NCBI RefSeq assembly: GCF_029784135.1
Contig: NC_073746.1
Span: 74,701,542-74,765,541, forward strand
Reading direction: 5' to 3'
DNA: 64,000 bases
Origin: Toxorhynchites rutilus septentrionalis
Taxonomy: Eukaryota > Arthropoda > Insecta > Diptera > Culicidae
Positions within the stretch are counted from its first letter, which is position 1, and each line of letters begins with the position of its first letter. Both the position numbers and the translations under genes were made by a program. This document shows, one piece after another, positions 19,166-30,087 of this stretch. The notes below the pieces were generated by a model that saw only the letters and a program-made list of their open reading frames with translations, did not search any database and had not been told where the DNA came from.

Positions 19166-21300
19166 CTATATACACATCAAACTTTGAAGAATTATTAAAT
19201 AATAACTATTTGTACTACAGTTAAGTACTATGCGGCTCACAGCATTCAAATATATTCGCAACATTTGTCAAGATATTAGGGGCTGTCCACATACCACGTG
19301 AACAGAAAAAGAACGATTTTGAACTGCCCCTCCTCCTCCGTGGACAAGCTTGTACATTTTCATACCCCTCCCCCTGTTGGACATTTTTCCTTTTTTCTAT
19401 TAGAATAATTGAGGAAATAACTGAATTGCGCATAAATTAAATTTTAAGTTTATTTTGTTTCAAATTTTACACACATGGCACATTGAGGCTTTATTGCAGA
19501 AAAATGAGTAGCAAAACAAAACATATGTTTCATATGAGTTTAATTTTGAAACACTAGTAATACTTTGTTTTTCTATTATCTGCGAAGATATAAATACTGG
19601 TTTTCCAACACGAAAACGCGTAACATACAGTTGAACAATCCGCATCCGAATATAAAACACATAATTCCAAAGATACATATTCAATATTAGAAAGTCAATT
19701 TACGTTCACAGCTTTATTTCAGAAGTGTGTTTCTTCTATCTGGAAATCTTAAAGCTTCCTGAAGTATTGGCAGCAGCAACAACAATCCTTGAAGCTGATT
19801 GTGTATTGTATATGAGCTTCATCAGTGCCAAATTTTTCGAGTTTTTGAAGCGCACCAAAACGAACAGAACATTTTATATGCATTTATCAATTAAAAAGAA
19901 TTTCAGAAAAAGAAAAGATGAAGTAGGAAGCATGTACTGATATCTATAGATCTTCGCTCGACAAAGGATTGAGGAGTAACGGGTCGAAATTTCAAAGCGA
20001 TTCCGGAACGCCTGTGGCTTCGATATAATTGATTATATGAAAATAAAAAATAGAGCATTTTCAAGCTACAAATTTCTAGTTTAAGGATATCGTACTCATT
20101 GATTGTTTTACTAACCTTACCCGGAAAGTTATTTGTATTGCTCTTTAGTTTTTCCCATTGATGTTGTTTTGATTTTCTTCCGCTTAAATCCTTATCAAAA
20201 CATCACTTCTGACATCCCAACAGTTTACTAGAGAGTAATTCAACGCCAAATGAATTAGCCACTGCCCCTCTCCACCCATTATTTTTAATTTGTTCAATTT
20301 CCAAAAATTTCCAAAAAAAAATATAGCTCTACCCGATTGAAATAAGTTTTTGAGAGATCAATTAACTTTCTATTAACATTTAAAGAAGCTTTCTCATAAG
20401 TTAAAAAAAATATTATCGTATACAGGTTGTTAGGTAGTCGATCCCAAATATTTCAGATGATAGAGGATCATGTTTGATGACACAAATCCTCCACGCTTAT
20501 GGTAAAATCCCAACTACGAAAGAATTATTGAACGTTCTTTTTTTGCCTTAGACTGATTTTAATTCAAAAAGTACGCTGCTCAGCACGATTCAATTGCTTC
20601 CATTTGAGGAAATTTTGCATAAAATTCTGTTGTGAAACATTTAAATTAGGGGAAGATAACAAGAAGGAAAACAGCGTGGCATCAAGGAAGGAATTGTAGA
20701 GTGGTTGGAGAGCTTCAATTTGGTTTATAAAAACGATTCAGTTATCATGCATTTTTGGAAAATAATAAAAACCCACAAAAGACACATTTTAAAGTTCTTC
20801 TTTACTTCTTAAGGTTTCTTGGTTACTAAAAATATATTTATTGATAAATATGGAGACTTTTGAAATGCTTGAACATTTTTTTTTAATTTTGAATGTATAG
20901 ATGATTGTATTTGAACAAAATAATCTTCCTGTCCACGTGGACTCAGTGTATACCCCCTCTCTCCTCTCCGTGGACCAAGATGCAAGATCGCTGTAATCGC
21001 TGTATCACCCTCGAAGGCAATTATGTTGAATAATAAAATTTAAGTTTGCAAAAAAATCTAGTTTTACTGTGTTACCTTATTAACTTTTCAGCCGAACTGT
21101 TAGATCCACAGTGTCGACGTCTGGTAGCGCTATCTATGTAGGGAGATAAATTATTCTCTATCAGTTTACCAAGCCCGAAGGCTGTTTCAAATTGTTGAAA
21201 TATTAAATGATAATTCAACTAGTCAGTTATTTAAAAAATGTCGGTTAATTCTAAAGTAATATTCGAAGTAATACACAAGCGTGTTGAACAATATAATTCC
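19166..21300. other. AT-rich DNA with fragments of several repeats
   Basis: No gene is recognised. GGGGCTGTCCACATACCACG at 19,278 with CCTCCGTGGAC, and TCCTGTCCACGTGGACTC at about 20,930 with CTCCGTGGACC, are two same-orientation fragments of one MITE-like family. A piece of repeat E lies at about 20,440-20,880 (GATCATGTTTGATG, AAAAAGTACGCTGC, GAGAGCTTCAATTTGG). The remainder is unassigned. Confidence 0.5.
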
Positions 21301-21845
21301 GCAGTTCTACATCGAAAATGCGGTCATGTACTAGAAACAACCTCAATTTTTTCTTGTCCAATCGACTCTCTGGGACTTAAGGTTTAGGGTGCCAATAAAA
21401 ATGGCCATCAAGATTTTTCATACGGAACTTCCTGCGGAATGTTGATTTGCATAATAAATTACTCTATGCAAAATATTAGTTCAATTGTACTATTCACTAC
21501 TGTCGCAGACGTCAAAATCTGAGTTTTTTGAAAACCGAAAAAATACCCATAGGAGTACATGAAATCGAAATTTTCAAAAACATTTTTGTAAGCCAAATGT
21601 CTTCAAAAAACGTCGAGATTTATTGTTATCTAGCAATTTTTTTGTCAAAAATGACATTTTGGCACTTGGTCTTTTTATTGTCTGAAAATCACCTCCTTGA
21701 GAGATTTTCAAGGGTAAAAAATCATGTCCGATTGAGCGGCAATTTTGCACAGGTCATTTTTGGACCAATGAACAAAATCTACATGGTCGGTTCGTTAAAT
21801 TCGATGATGAATTTTTTTTTTCATACATTCATTGCTGCCCTAATG
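21301..21845 (+). repeat. Repeat family M copy
   Basis: GCAGTTCTACATCGAAAATG is followed by GACTCTCTGGGACTT, GGGTGCCAATAAAAATGGC, AATGTTGATTTGCATAATA, GCAAAATATTAGTTCA and AAAACCGAAAAAAT, in the order found in the left arm of the foldback at 15.1 kb. The right half (TTTTTGGCACTTGG, CATACATTCATTG) matches other M copies. The open frame at 21,528-21,848 is spurious. Confidence 0.65.
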
Positions 21846-21849
21846 TAAG

Positions 21850-22135
21850 TTAATGTACACTGGATTCTTTTTTACGCGGTTTTTGCCTTAATTTTTTACG
21901 CGATTCTCTCGAAATTACGCGATTTTTTACGCGTTTCTCTTGAAGTTACGCGATCTGCCTATCGCCTCCTCGTTGGTAAGAGAAATTCTGCGAGTGTGGT
22001 TGTGATGAGCGCGCGTTGATGAAGGAGCAAAATTTGCTCACGCGATTTGCTCGTAATTACGCGATTTTTTACGTATTCTTTTGCGCGCATGCATCAATCG
22101 GGTAAAGAAATCAGCGTAATCCTGTAAGACTTCTT
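21850..22135. repeat. TTACGCGAT-rich repeat
   Basis: The motif TTACGCGAT or a close variant recurs about six times (for example TTTTTTACGCG, AATTACGCGATTTTTTACG). The ends GATTCTTTTTTACGCG and ATTACGCGATTTTTTACG suggest a small non-autonomous element or decayed satellite. A related ATTACGCGGATAATCGGGG occurs near 2858. Confidence 0.5.
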
Positions 22136-22155
22136 GACCAGGCTTCCCGATAGCT

Positions 22156-22576
22156 GTATCATTCTACGAGGGTCGTTCAACAAATAAGTTTCAGTGCCTC
22201 AGAAATCGCGGAAAAATAAAGTTAGGACAAAAAACAAGGTGATTTTCGTAATCTAAGTTTTATTTTTTATTTTTCTACATAATCGCCGTAACGTTCGAGG
22301 CATTTTTCATAGCGTGGCACGAGTTTTTCTATTCCGAGCGCGAAGTTCGTAGCGTCCAACTTTTTGGAGTACGATGTAACTGCGTCACGAATTTCTTCAG
22401 TGTTATCGAATCGTTGACCGCCGAACGCCTGTTTGATCACCGTACTGTTGTGAAGTTTTGGACCGATTAAGAACCGCGATTAAGAACAAAAGGCCAGGTT
22501 TCTTGACGAAAGGAGTGTTCGTCATCCACGATAATGCGCGGCTCCATTCTGCTCGCGTAACTCAAGAGCAATTGGA
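22156..22576. pseudogene. Old mariner B, left half, rearranged tail-to-tail
   Basis: Segment 22,156-22,440 is the minus-strand 3' end of a mariner transposase gene: AFGGQRFDN through LVPRYEKCLERYG and a stop, then the terminal repeat beginning CGAGGGTCGTTC. At about 22,441 the orientation flips. Segment 22,454-22,576 reads plus-strand DRLRTAIKNKRPGFLTKG and VIHDNARLHSARVTQEQLEK, the middle of the same gene with its second catalytic Asp. The plus-strand gene breaks at 22,576 and resumes at 25,318. The N-terminal half is missing. The result is an element with two copies of its 3' end in inverted orientation. Confidence 0.85.
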
Positions 22577-23124
22577 AAAATAAGTAAAAAAAAACCTTTT
22601 TAAGTTGTGGAGGCGATCTGGCGTAGTGGTAACATCCATGCCTCTCACGCTAAAGGTCACGAGTTCAATTCTCACTCCCGACATTCTTCCAAAAACGGAA
22701 GTAAAAGTGACGACCCAGCCAAATTAGTTGAAAGTCACTATAATACAGATAAAAAAAAATAAAAAAAAAACCTTTTAAAGTTAAACGGTTTAATTGTGAT
22801 TGAACATAATAATGTACTAAAAACTAGAAAATAATTAGGCAAATAGCAGTTAGCAGTTATCACACCTCTCCTTCGTTAGTCTAGGGCATTGATAAGACTA
22901 AGATAAATTCCAGGGACATGTAAAGAAGTCGCTCATTGTGGATAATGGAAATCCAACGTGTCCCACGATTTTATTTTAGTCTTATCAATGCCCTAGACTA
23001 ATAAAGGGGAGGTGTGATAATTACTAACTGCTATTTGCTTAATTATTTTCTAGCTTTTAGTACATTATTATGTTTAATCACAATTAAACCATTTAACTTA
23101 ACAAGTTTTTTTTACTTATTTTAT
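22577..23124. mobile_element. Foldback/MITE inserted into mariner B
   Basis: Arms of about 130-150 bp (without the SINE) face each other: AATAAGTAAAAAAAA and GGTTTAATTGTGATTGAAC at the left, GTTTAATCACAATTAAACC and TTTTTTTTACTTATTTT at the right. The inner ends TCTAGGGCATTGATAAGACT / AGTCTTATCAATGCCCTAGA lie around 22,880-22,900 and 22,978-22,998. The loop is about 70 bp. The left end coincides with the break in the mariner B reading frame. A piece of the right arm (TTTTCTAGTTTTTAGTACAT) is repeated just beyond 23,124. Confidence 0.8.
22607..22763 (+). mobile_element. tRNA-derived SINE nested in the foldback arm
   Basis: A box TGGCGTAGTGGT lies at 22,619-22,630 and B box GAGTTCAATTCTC at 22,661-22,673. 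It ends with CACTATAATACAGA and an A-rich tail. An A-tract plus CCTTTT(T)AAAGTT-type sequence flanks it on both sides (22,588-22,606 and about 22,764-22,783), consistent with a target duplication. It is the same family as the copy at 12,356-12,510. Confidence 0.85.
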
Positions 23125-23824
23125 TTTCTAGTTTTTAGTACATTATCTATATTTTTAGTACATTATCAACATTTCTCTACAATAAAACCATTGTACTGTA
23201 TTCTGTCAGTCAAATAATTTCATTTGATACCGATATTGAGTGGATTGCAGAAAATACATAGTGTGTTCTCCAAGTCAAGTTGGTTCGTTTGATACACATA
23301 TCTCAATTACCCTTTTTTATGAGATGATATGGAATCAGCTATTTTGTAGCAGCGACCAAATTAGATTTTTCAAGATAAGCAGTTTTAAAATGACAGCAGA
23401 GATGCAGGTGTTTTATAAATTCGGTCAGTTCCTATTGGTCAAATTTCTATTAATATGGGACAACCCTACAGACATACAAACATTCATATAAACAGTTCAA
23501 GCTAAATAAAACCGTGTATAAAGTAATTTGCTATTTTGTGATTGCGGCTATCTGGGATTTGGATTTTTTATGATCTACTGTGATCTACTATTCAAGCCCT
23601 TTCATTTGATACCCATATAAATCGGGTTTTGAGAAAATATGCAGTCCGCCATTTTGTAGTGGCAGCCATCTTAGATTTACAATTTTTCATGAATAACTGT
23701 GTTCTACTAGTCAAGCCATTTCATTTGATACCCATATTAACGGGGTTTTGAGATAATATGTAGTCCGCCATTTTGTAGTGGCAGCCATCTTGGATTTTCA
23801 TTTTTCATAAATAACCGTATTATA

Positions 23825-25109
23825 TTAGGCTGTCAAAAAAGTCCTGCGGTATTTTTTTTTAATTTTCATTTGTTCATAAAATTAGTTACAATCATCTGTT
23901 TTAAGTCAAATATGCGCCGTTTTGTTCGATGACTTGTTCCCAACGAGATGCCAACTTCATAAAACCCCTGTTATAGAAGCTCACTTCCTTATTGGCAAAA
24001 AACTCGGATAGCCAATTTTCACAGGCCTCTTTTGTGGCTAACTTCTGACTACCTAGCTCGTTCGCCATGGACAAAAACAGGTGGTAGTCACTTGGTGCAA
24101 GGTCCGGACTATACGGCGGATGCAAAAGAACCTCCCATCCGAGCTCCCGGAGCTTCTGGCGCGTCACCAAAGAAGTGTGTGGCCTGGCGTTGTCCTGATG
24201 GAAGACAATGCGGCCCCTGTTTATCAAAGATGGCCTCTTCTTCATGAGTGCTACCTTCAAGCGGTCCCGTTGTTGGCAGTACAGGTCCGAATTGAGCGTT
24301 TGGCCATAGGGAAGCAGCTCATAATCGATTATTCCTTGACAATCCCACCAAACACACAGCAGAACCTTCCTGGCCGTTAATGAGGGCTTGGCCACCGTCT
24401 GAGCCGCTTCAGCGGGCTTCGACCACGACCGTTTGCGCTTCACGTTGTCGTAAGTGACCCACTTTTCATCGCCAGTCACCATCCGCTTCAGAAACGGGTC
24501 GATTTTGTTGCGATTCAGCAGCGATTCACATGCGTCGATACGGTCAAAGATGTTTTTTTGCGTCAACGTGTGTGGCACCCATACATCGAACTTCTTTGTG
24601 AATCCAAGCTTCTTCAAATGGTTAATAACGGTTTGATGACTTATCCCCAGCTCTTGGCCGATGCTACGGCTGCTACTATGCCGGTCTTTCTCGGCTAATT
24701 CAGCGATTTTGTCGCAATTTTCGACGACAGGTCTTCCGGAGCGTGGCGCATCTTCGACGACCTCTACACCAGAACGAAAACGTTGAAACCATCGTTGTGC
24801 GGTGGAAATGGAAACTGTATCGGGTCCATAAACTGCACAAATTTTATTGGCAGCTTGAGATGCATTTTTGCCTTTGTCATAGTAGTACTGTAAAATATGT
24901 CGGATTTTCTCTTTATTTTGCTCCATATTTGCGACACTATAACTCACGAACGACTTAACCAAACAAAACACTGTCAAGGACTATATTATAGCGCGCAAAA
25001 ATACCTCTCCAACAAGCTATAGTATGACTCGATACAATGAATACTATTAGAACTACGCACTTACAACGACACCTCGCTGAAATACCGCAGGACTTTTTTG
25101 ACAGCCTAA
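23825..25109 (-). mobile_element. Complete mariner transposon (1285 bp)
   Basis: Perfect 29-bp terminal inverted repeats lie at 23,825-23,853 (TTAGGCTGTCAAAAAAGTCC...) and 25,081-25,109. They are flanked by the TA target duplication at 23,823-23,824 and 25,110-25,111. The length and organisation are typical of mariner. It sits inside a unit of the 119-bp tandem array, so it is younger than the array. The identical termini and open transposase frame suggest recent insertion. Confidence 0.95.
23901..24926 (-). CDS. Mariner transposase, intact, 341 aa
   Basis: A cut-and-paste DNA transposase that would bind the element's inverted repeats and act in the nucleus. I chose the ATG at 24,926 (MEQNKEKIRH) because mariner transposases start this way and are about 340-350 residues; the open frame extends 17 codons upstream without homology. 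The N-terminal DNA-binding half has helix-turn-helix features (QRWFQRFRSG at about 44-53; ISHQTVINHLKKLGF at about 95-109), with WVPH at 117-120. The catalytic triad is complete: D153 in TGDEKW, D245 in HQDNARPH, and D280 in SPDLAPSDYHLF, exactly 34 residues after D245 (DD34D). There is no stop or frameshift. It looks close to the cecropia/mellifera-type mariners; the subfamily is tentative. Confidence 0.95.
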   Translation of the reverse strand: MEQNKEKIRHILQYYYDKGKNASQAANKICAVYGPDTVSISTAQRWFQRFRSGVEVVEDAPRSGRPVVENCDKIAELAEKDRHSSSRSIGQELGISHQTVINHLKKLGFTKKFDVWVPHTLTQKNIFDRIDACESLLNRNKIDPFLKRMVTGDEKWVTYDNVKRKRSWSKPAEAAQTVAKPSLTARKVLLCVWWDCQGIIDYELLPYGQTLNSDLYCQQRDRLKVALMKKRPSLINRGRIVFHQDNARPHTSLVTRQKLRELGWEVLLHPPYSPDLAPSDYHLFLSMANELGSQKLATKEACENWLSEFFANKEVSFYNRGFMKLASRWEQVIEQNGAYLT

Positions 25110-25317
25110 TACTAGTCAAGCCCTTTCATTTGATACATATATTGATGAGGTTTTGGGAAAACCCATGTTTCAGATCAATCGGTCAACAGAAAGGGGGTCC
25201 AATTTCTATTGATGTGGGTCAGCGCTACAGACAAACATGTTACAAACATACAAACATACAAACATACAAACATACAAACAGATTACAGGGCAAGCTAAAT
25301 AAAACCGTTTAAAAACT

Positions 25318-25665
25318 CAAATGGACTGTGTTCGAGCATCCTCCATACTCCCCAGACCACGCCCCTAGCGACTATCACTTATTCCCGGTGATGAAACAGG
25401 CGTTCGGCGGTCAACGATTCGATAACACTGAAGAAATTCGTGACGCAGTTACATCGTACTTAAAAAAATTGGACGCTACGCACTTCGCGCTCGGGATAGA
25501 AAAACTCGTGCCACGCTATGAAAAATGCCTCGAACGTTACGATCATGTAGAAAAATAGAGAATAAAACGTCGCTTACGAAAATCACCTTGTTTTTTGTCC
25601 TAACTTTATTTTTCCGCGATTTCTGAGGCACTGAAACTTGTTTTTCGAATGACCCTCGTAACAAT
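25318..25665 (+). pseudogene. Old mariner B, right half (transposase C-terminus and 3' end)
   Basis: The plus strand encodes the continuation of the broken gene: KWTVFEHPPYSPDHAPSDYH with the third catalytic Asp, then AFGGQRFDN through KCLERYDHVEK and a stop at 25,558. The non-coding 3' end (AAAATCACCTTGTTTTTTGT...GAATGACCCTCGT) follows. This end matches 22,156-22,440 in inverse orientation over about 280 bp. The gene is interrupted by about 2.7 kb of younger insertions. It cannot encode transposase. Confidence 0.88.
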
Positions 25666-25949
25666 AAATAACATGAGTGCTTTACAGGCTTTATCGATAT
25701 ATTAGCTTTGATTGAGCAGAGGTTATATCAATAGATAAAATAGACGGATAAATGGAGAAAGATTATATTTGCTCAATGCATGATATTTTACAGCCAGTTC
25801 CGCTATATGTACAGAGGTCTGTGAAAATAGTAACCGGATTGAAGCAGAAATCGAATTTACAACATTTAAAAATATGAATCCATGTTTTTTTAAATTTTCT
25901 AACAAAATTTTATGAATTTCACCCATTCGTCAGCTAATTGTCCGATGTC
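25666..25949. other. AT-rich spacer
   Basis: Nothing recognised. Confidence 0.5.
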
Positions 25950-27960
25950 ACAGTTAATCAATTCTAGTGTCCGCCGGGCCCATGCCCATGGAGCGTTCGC
26001 TCTCGGGGCGGAACTAATCGTCACTGCCACTAGCCACGTCCACAAGGTGGCGGCAACCACTCGTGTGCAGGACGTGAGCCCGGATCGTATTAGCCATAAA
26101 TCATACTAATAAATTATTGAAACAATTTATTTTTCATACTTGATTTGTCAAACCCGGTGTGAGTCCATCTGGACGTGTGTATTAATGTGCACATGCCCCC
26201 TCCGGTTTCTACGCGCAGTGCTCTCCACTCCCCATCGTCGTCAGCACAGCATGCGAAAACGTCGAGGAGACCCTCCTCAGCGCCAAACCTTCGGTGGTTC
26301 AGGTAATCACGGTTCGTTAACGGTTGTCACTAGCGAATTTTCCGTACCGTTTTTTTTTCTTCTTATTCATCCCTAATGTGAACAAGTCGCTAAATATTTG
26401 CATTAAGCCAGGCTCCGTCACCACATCGAGCGGCGCAACGTGAGTCTATTCTATCAGAACCGGCAGACAGACTCAACGAGACACACCGGCAGTTGCACAG
26501 TCTGTTTTTTTTTGCATATTACGCAGTATCGATTCAATGCATTTTCGCCTGAGTGACAAACATTCCGGATTATGATTCATGCTCTCTGTTTACGCTGGTA
26601 CGATGGTTGGATTGCTGTTAGATCGCGGCGTAGACTGTCTCCAATCAATGGATCTCGATGCAAGCTGACAGTGTCACATTGGCACACATGGAGGTGACAA
26701 TCTGCGGCGATCTTGACCGGGGATCAGATTCGGGCATAGCTATTTCAATTGTGGTCTGCTGATCTGCATCTGGGAACCGAATGACGCTATCGACGAGATC
26801 TAGTTTGCATGAATAGACGAACTCCGCAGCGACACTGGTTAAACGTTGGTTCTTTGCTCGAAACGATCACTTTCTCCTGGGACCCTGCCCAAAGCCGTCG
26901 TCACGATACCACCACCAGCGATGGTGCAATCGCTGCGCCACACGAAACACGAATTTACTTTTAATGAATTGCCCACCGAAAGACACGACGTTGACGAATG
27001 CGACAGCCAGCGAGGACGATGTTGTACAAGCGCGTTCAATTTCGATTCAATGGCAAACCTCCCTTTCTGTGCCGTCCTGCGCCCGATTCGAATGTATCAT
27101 TTCAGCGCCTGCCTGTTGGTGTCGCTGTTGTTGCTTCTGTGGCTGCCGTTACATCCGAATGGGAGGAGTCCTTTACGAAATTTTCACTGTCCGCAGCGTA
27201 AAGATGAAGTACCGCAACTTGATTAATTGTTATTGTTGCTCGAGGATGTGCAAACTGTGTGCGCTGGGATGCGGTTTCATAGGCCGAAAGGTCCTTTGAT
27301 GTTTATAATATAGGAACACAAATCTACACTAAACGATCGCTTGCGATGCGTTGCTGTCAAATTATACGAAATCTCGAGATTGAGGTTTTCTCACGCAGCG
27401 ATACTCGTCGATGAAGGTCATCGTAAGATTCCTCCAGCAATGTTAAATTATTTAGCGCTGTTATCGCGTTCATTTATTATCGTTTTTTTTTTATTTCGTT
27501 TTTGGCTCAAACTGTCGATCGGCATCAAGACGCCGGTCAAGATCGGTGAGATTACGTCGCAGGATAAACAAAACGATACCGTCCGACGCCCTAAGCTCTT
27601 CCCGTCATCGATGCCGACAAGAGAGGGCGGAGAAGTTGATATTGATTTCGCTCGATAGTGCCGTCGCCATTATACGCCGTGATAGGCGGCAGATTGGGAA
27701 AATGTGAAAGTACTCCGTTGTTATTACGATGCCGTACGGAAATCATCACCCTTCGAAGGAGTGTAAACCAAACTGTTGGGTCCCGGACGAGAGTGAGAGA
27801 AAATTCGTACCGATCAACACTCGAAAATGATGCTGCGATGAAATTGATAGCAGTAAATGGGTGGGATGTATTTTATCGAGGTTTTCGGGGGCTCTTAGTG
27901 CGGTGTGTGGAAGCGAAGTTATTTTGGCGAAAATGTTCATGATTCCACTCGCTAGTTAGC
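25950..27960. other. GC-richer single-copy region without a recognised gene
   Basis: The composition shifts to GC-richer with many CpGs, and no dispersed repeat is seen. Several overlapping frames exist on both strands (for example 26,846-27,226 and 26,964-27,299 plus; 26,839-27,039 minus) without domain motifs. The stretch could contain untranslated exons or regulatory DNA of a gene whose coding exons lie outside the window. Confidence 0.5.
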
Positions 27961-29184
27961 GAATATTTTATTATTTTTTTTATTATCGTTCATGCTTTGT
28001 GAAAATCCATCATTAGAAATTAAAACTTTGTTATTGCCTCTTCGAACGAATGATATTGTGTGAAATACTTGTATCATCAGTCTATTTGATCCACTGTAAA
28101 CGACTGCAGAAAAATAAGTCGTTATTAAGCGTATAATTTTCATAAAAGTAAATCCACCTCACAAAGCCACAAAGTTCACTATGAGAGATTTCCATACAAG
28201 CAGGGAGAAAAATGTTTTCTACATTTTTCAACACTTCTGGTATTTTTTCTACTTGTTTTGATAGAAAAAAGTTGTTTAAGATCGTTTGTGACTATATTAC
28301 GGTCAAATTATATAAAAAGAGGAAATTATACATTAATTTGTTTGGAATTCAGCCCCTCCCCCTTTCAGTGGCTATCCTCCCATTTCGAATGCGGCTATGA
28401 CGTCCTCTAATGTGTAAGAAACATGTATGTCAAGTAAGCGATTCGAAGACATAAAATAGTTTTTTGAAAGTATTTCTATCTTGCGCAAGATTGCAGAGAT
28501 TGTTCCCCTGCCAAAAAACCAGCCATTAGGGTATCCAATCTCAAAATAGGATAACTAGAAAAAAGCGACATTCGAGTATTTTTTATTTACAAAAATTCTT
28601 AGCAACAAATAAAAATTTGAAAATTTTCCAACTATATGATGACAAGTTTCAACCATATCAAAAAAAAAAACCTAATTGTCATGCATAATTGTTGAAAATA
28701 TTTTTGATTTGGTTTATTGCCTACAGGGACCACAAATTTTTAAAACGCTCAAAATTGCTTCGTCGCAGCAATACTCTTCGGAATTTGTAAGTATATACCT
28801 ATAACTTGAAAACAAAACAGGACTCAACCCGGGAGCTCCTAGGATGAAAAAGATACCGACCAACAAAGCTGAGATTAGAATTCTTAATCTCATTATATTC
28901 TTTTTCTTATGCTTTATCTTACTATTTTCATTTATAAAGCCACTTAACCACAAGTCTTTTGGAAAGCCTAATCAACGACGTTTATAAGAATATAATATAC
29001 TGATACGTTATTCTGTTATTACGATCAACTTTTTGTCTACTTTCTATAGGAAATATGGAAAAACAGATCGGTGACAGTCACTTCTCCGATTTTTGTCCGC
29101 CTGAGAAGCCATGGTGGAGCTGTTCCACCACAAATGACGAATTTTTCATAAATGTTATGTTTATATTATTTGATTTGGTTCAAA
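27961..29184. other. AT-rich stretch, nothing recognised
   Basis: No repeats or coding motifs are recognised. Short frames on both strands look like chance. Confidence 0.5.
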
Positions 29185-29455
29185 TTTTGCGGACGCATTC
29201 TTCATGACCAAAAAGAACAATTTGTATCATCGATTTTCCATTTTGACTCAAGCCTTACTTTTTAGAAGGGCCTAAACAAAAATTGTTTGAAAATTTTCAA
29301 AAAAAAAATTACTCAGAAACGGTTGGTCCGATTGAAATGATGTTTTTCGCAATGTTTTAGGTTATTATTGTGGCTATATGAAGAATGTATGCTAAAAAAA
29401 AGGGTAAAGTATGTTAAAAAAATGTTTTATTTTTATTTTATTTCGAAAATTTTCT
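29185..29455 (+). repeat. Repeat family H, copy 1
   Basis: Phrases include TTGCGGACGCATTCTTCATG, CCAAAAAGAACAATTTGTAT, AGCCTTACTTTTTAGAAGGG and AACGGTTGGTCCGATTGAAA. The same order is inverted at 39,840-40,065, and split by a MITE at 51,757-52,345. Confidence 0.65.
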
Positions 29456-29494
29456 CAATTTTCTCAAAAAATGGGTGATTAACAAGCTCAATCG

Positions 29495-30070
29495 GACTTC
29501 ATTTACTAGTGTCGCACAGCGGTCAAAGTTTGAGTTTTTGGAAAATCGAAAAATCACCCAAGTAAAGAAAATCGGGGTTTTCGAAAAAAAAATTGATGCC
29601 AAATGTCTTCGAATTGCATGAAACGTCGAGATCTACTGTCATCTCGAACATTTGTTGTTTTTTTTTTGGAATACGAAGCATAACGTATGGATTAGGGTGC
29701 CAATAAAAATCGTCATATCGATTTTTCATACTGGAAACTCTCGTCATACTCCCTGCAAAATTTTGATTTGCACGATAAAATACCCTCTATAAAATATAAG
29801 CTCATACGGACTTCATTTATTTTTATCGCAGATCTCAAAACTTTATTGTTTTGAAAATCGATAAATCACCCAAGTCGATTTTTGACGAAAAAATTTGTTT
29901 TTCGAGATAACAGTAAATCTTGACGTTTCATGTGATTTTAAGACATTTGGCGTCAAAAAAAATTTTTTTTAAAACCCCGATTTCCTTAACTTTCGATAGT
30001 TAAGAATAGTTTTTCGTGGGAATCAACATTTTTAATCAAGTTCGCTTTGAAAATGCGAGATGGCCATTTT
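29495..30070 (+). repeat. Repeat family M copy with internal inverted segments
   Basis: It has GTTTGAGTTTTTGGAAAATC, TTGATGCCAAATGTCTTCGA, CGTCGAGATCTACTGTCATC, then GGGTGCCAATAAAAATCGTC and the inverse set CGAGATAACAGTAAATCTTG, AAGACATTTGGCGTC. It is a diverged relative of the foldback at 15.1 kb. Confidence 0.65.
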
Positions 30071-30087
30071 CATTATCACTCTAATCT

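Larger units (their letters stand above)
23200..25312 (+). repeat. Tandem repeat element Q, period about 119 bp, split by mariner
   Basis: The landmark TTTCATTTGATACCCATAT recurs at about 23,218, 23,600, 23,719 and 25,124. The step between successive units is 119 bp, and 118 bp across the mariner once its 1285 bp and duplicated TA are removed. Units also share GTCCGCCATTTTGTAGTGGC. Two ends are seen, at 23,470-23,515 and 25,230-25,312, each with ACATACAAAC-type repeats followed by CAAGCTAAATAAAACCGT. The class is not identified. Confidence 0.75.

Noticed and set aside
24032..24958. Several plus-strand frames inside mariner A
   Set aside because: They are antisense shadows of the transposase.
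25230..25285. CRISPR-like direct repeats (ACATACAA)n
   Set aside because: Units are 8 bp with no spacers; it is a minisatellite at the end of repeat Q in a eukaryotic sequence.
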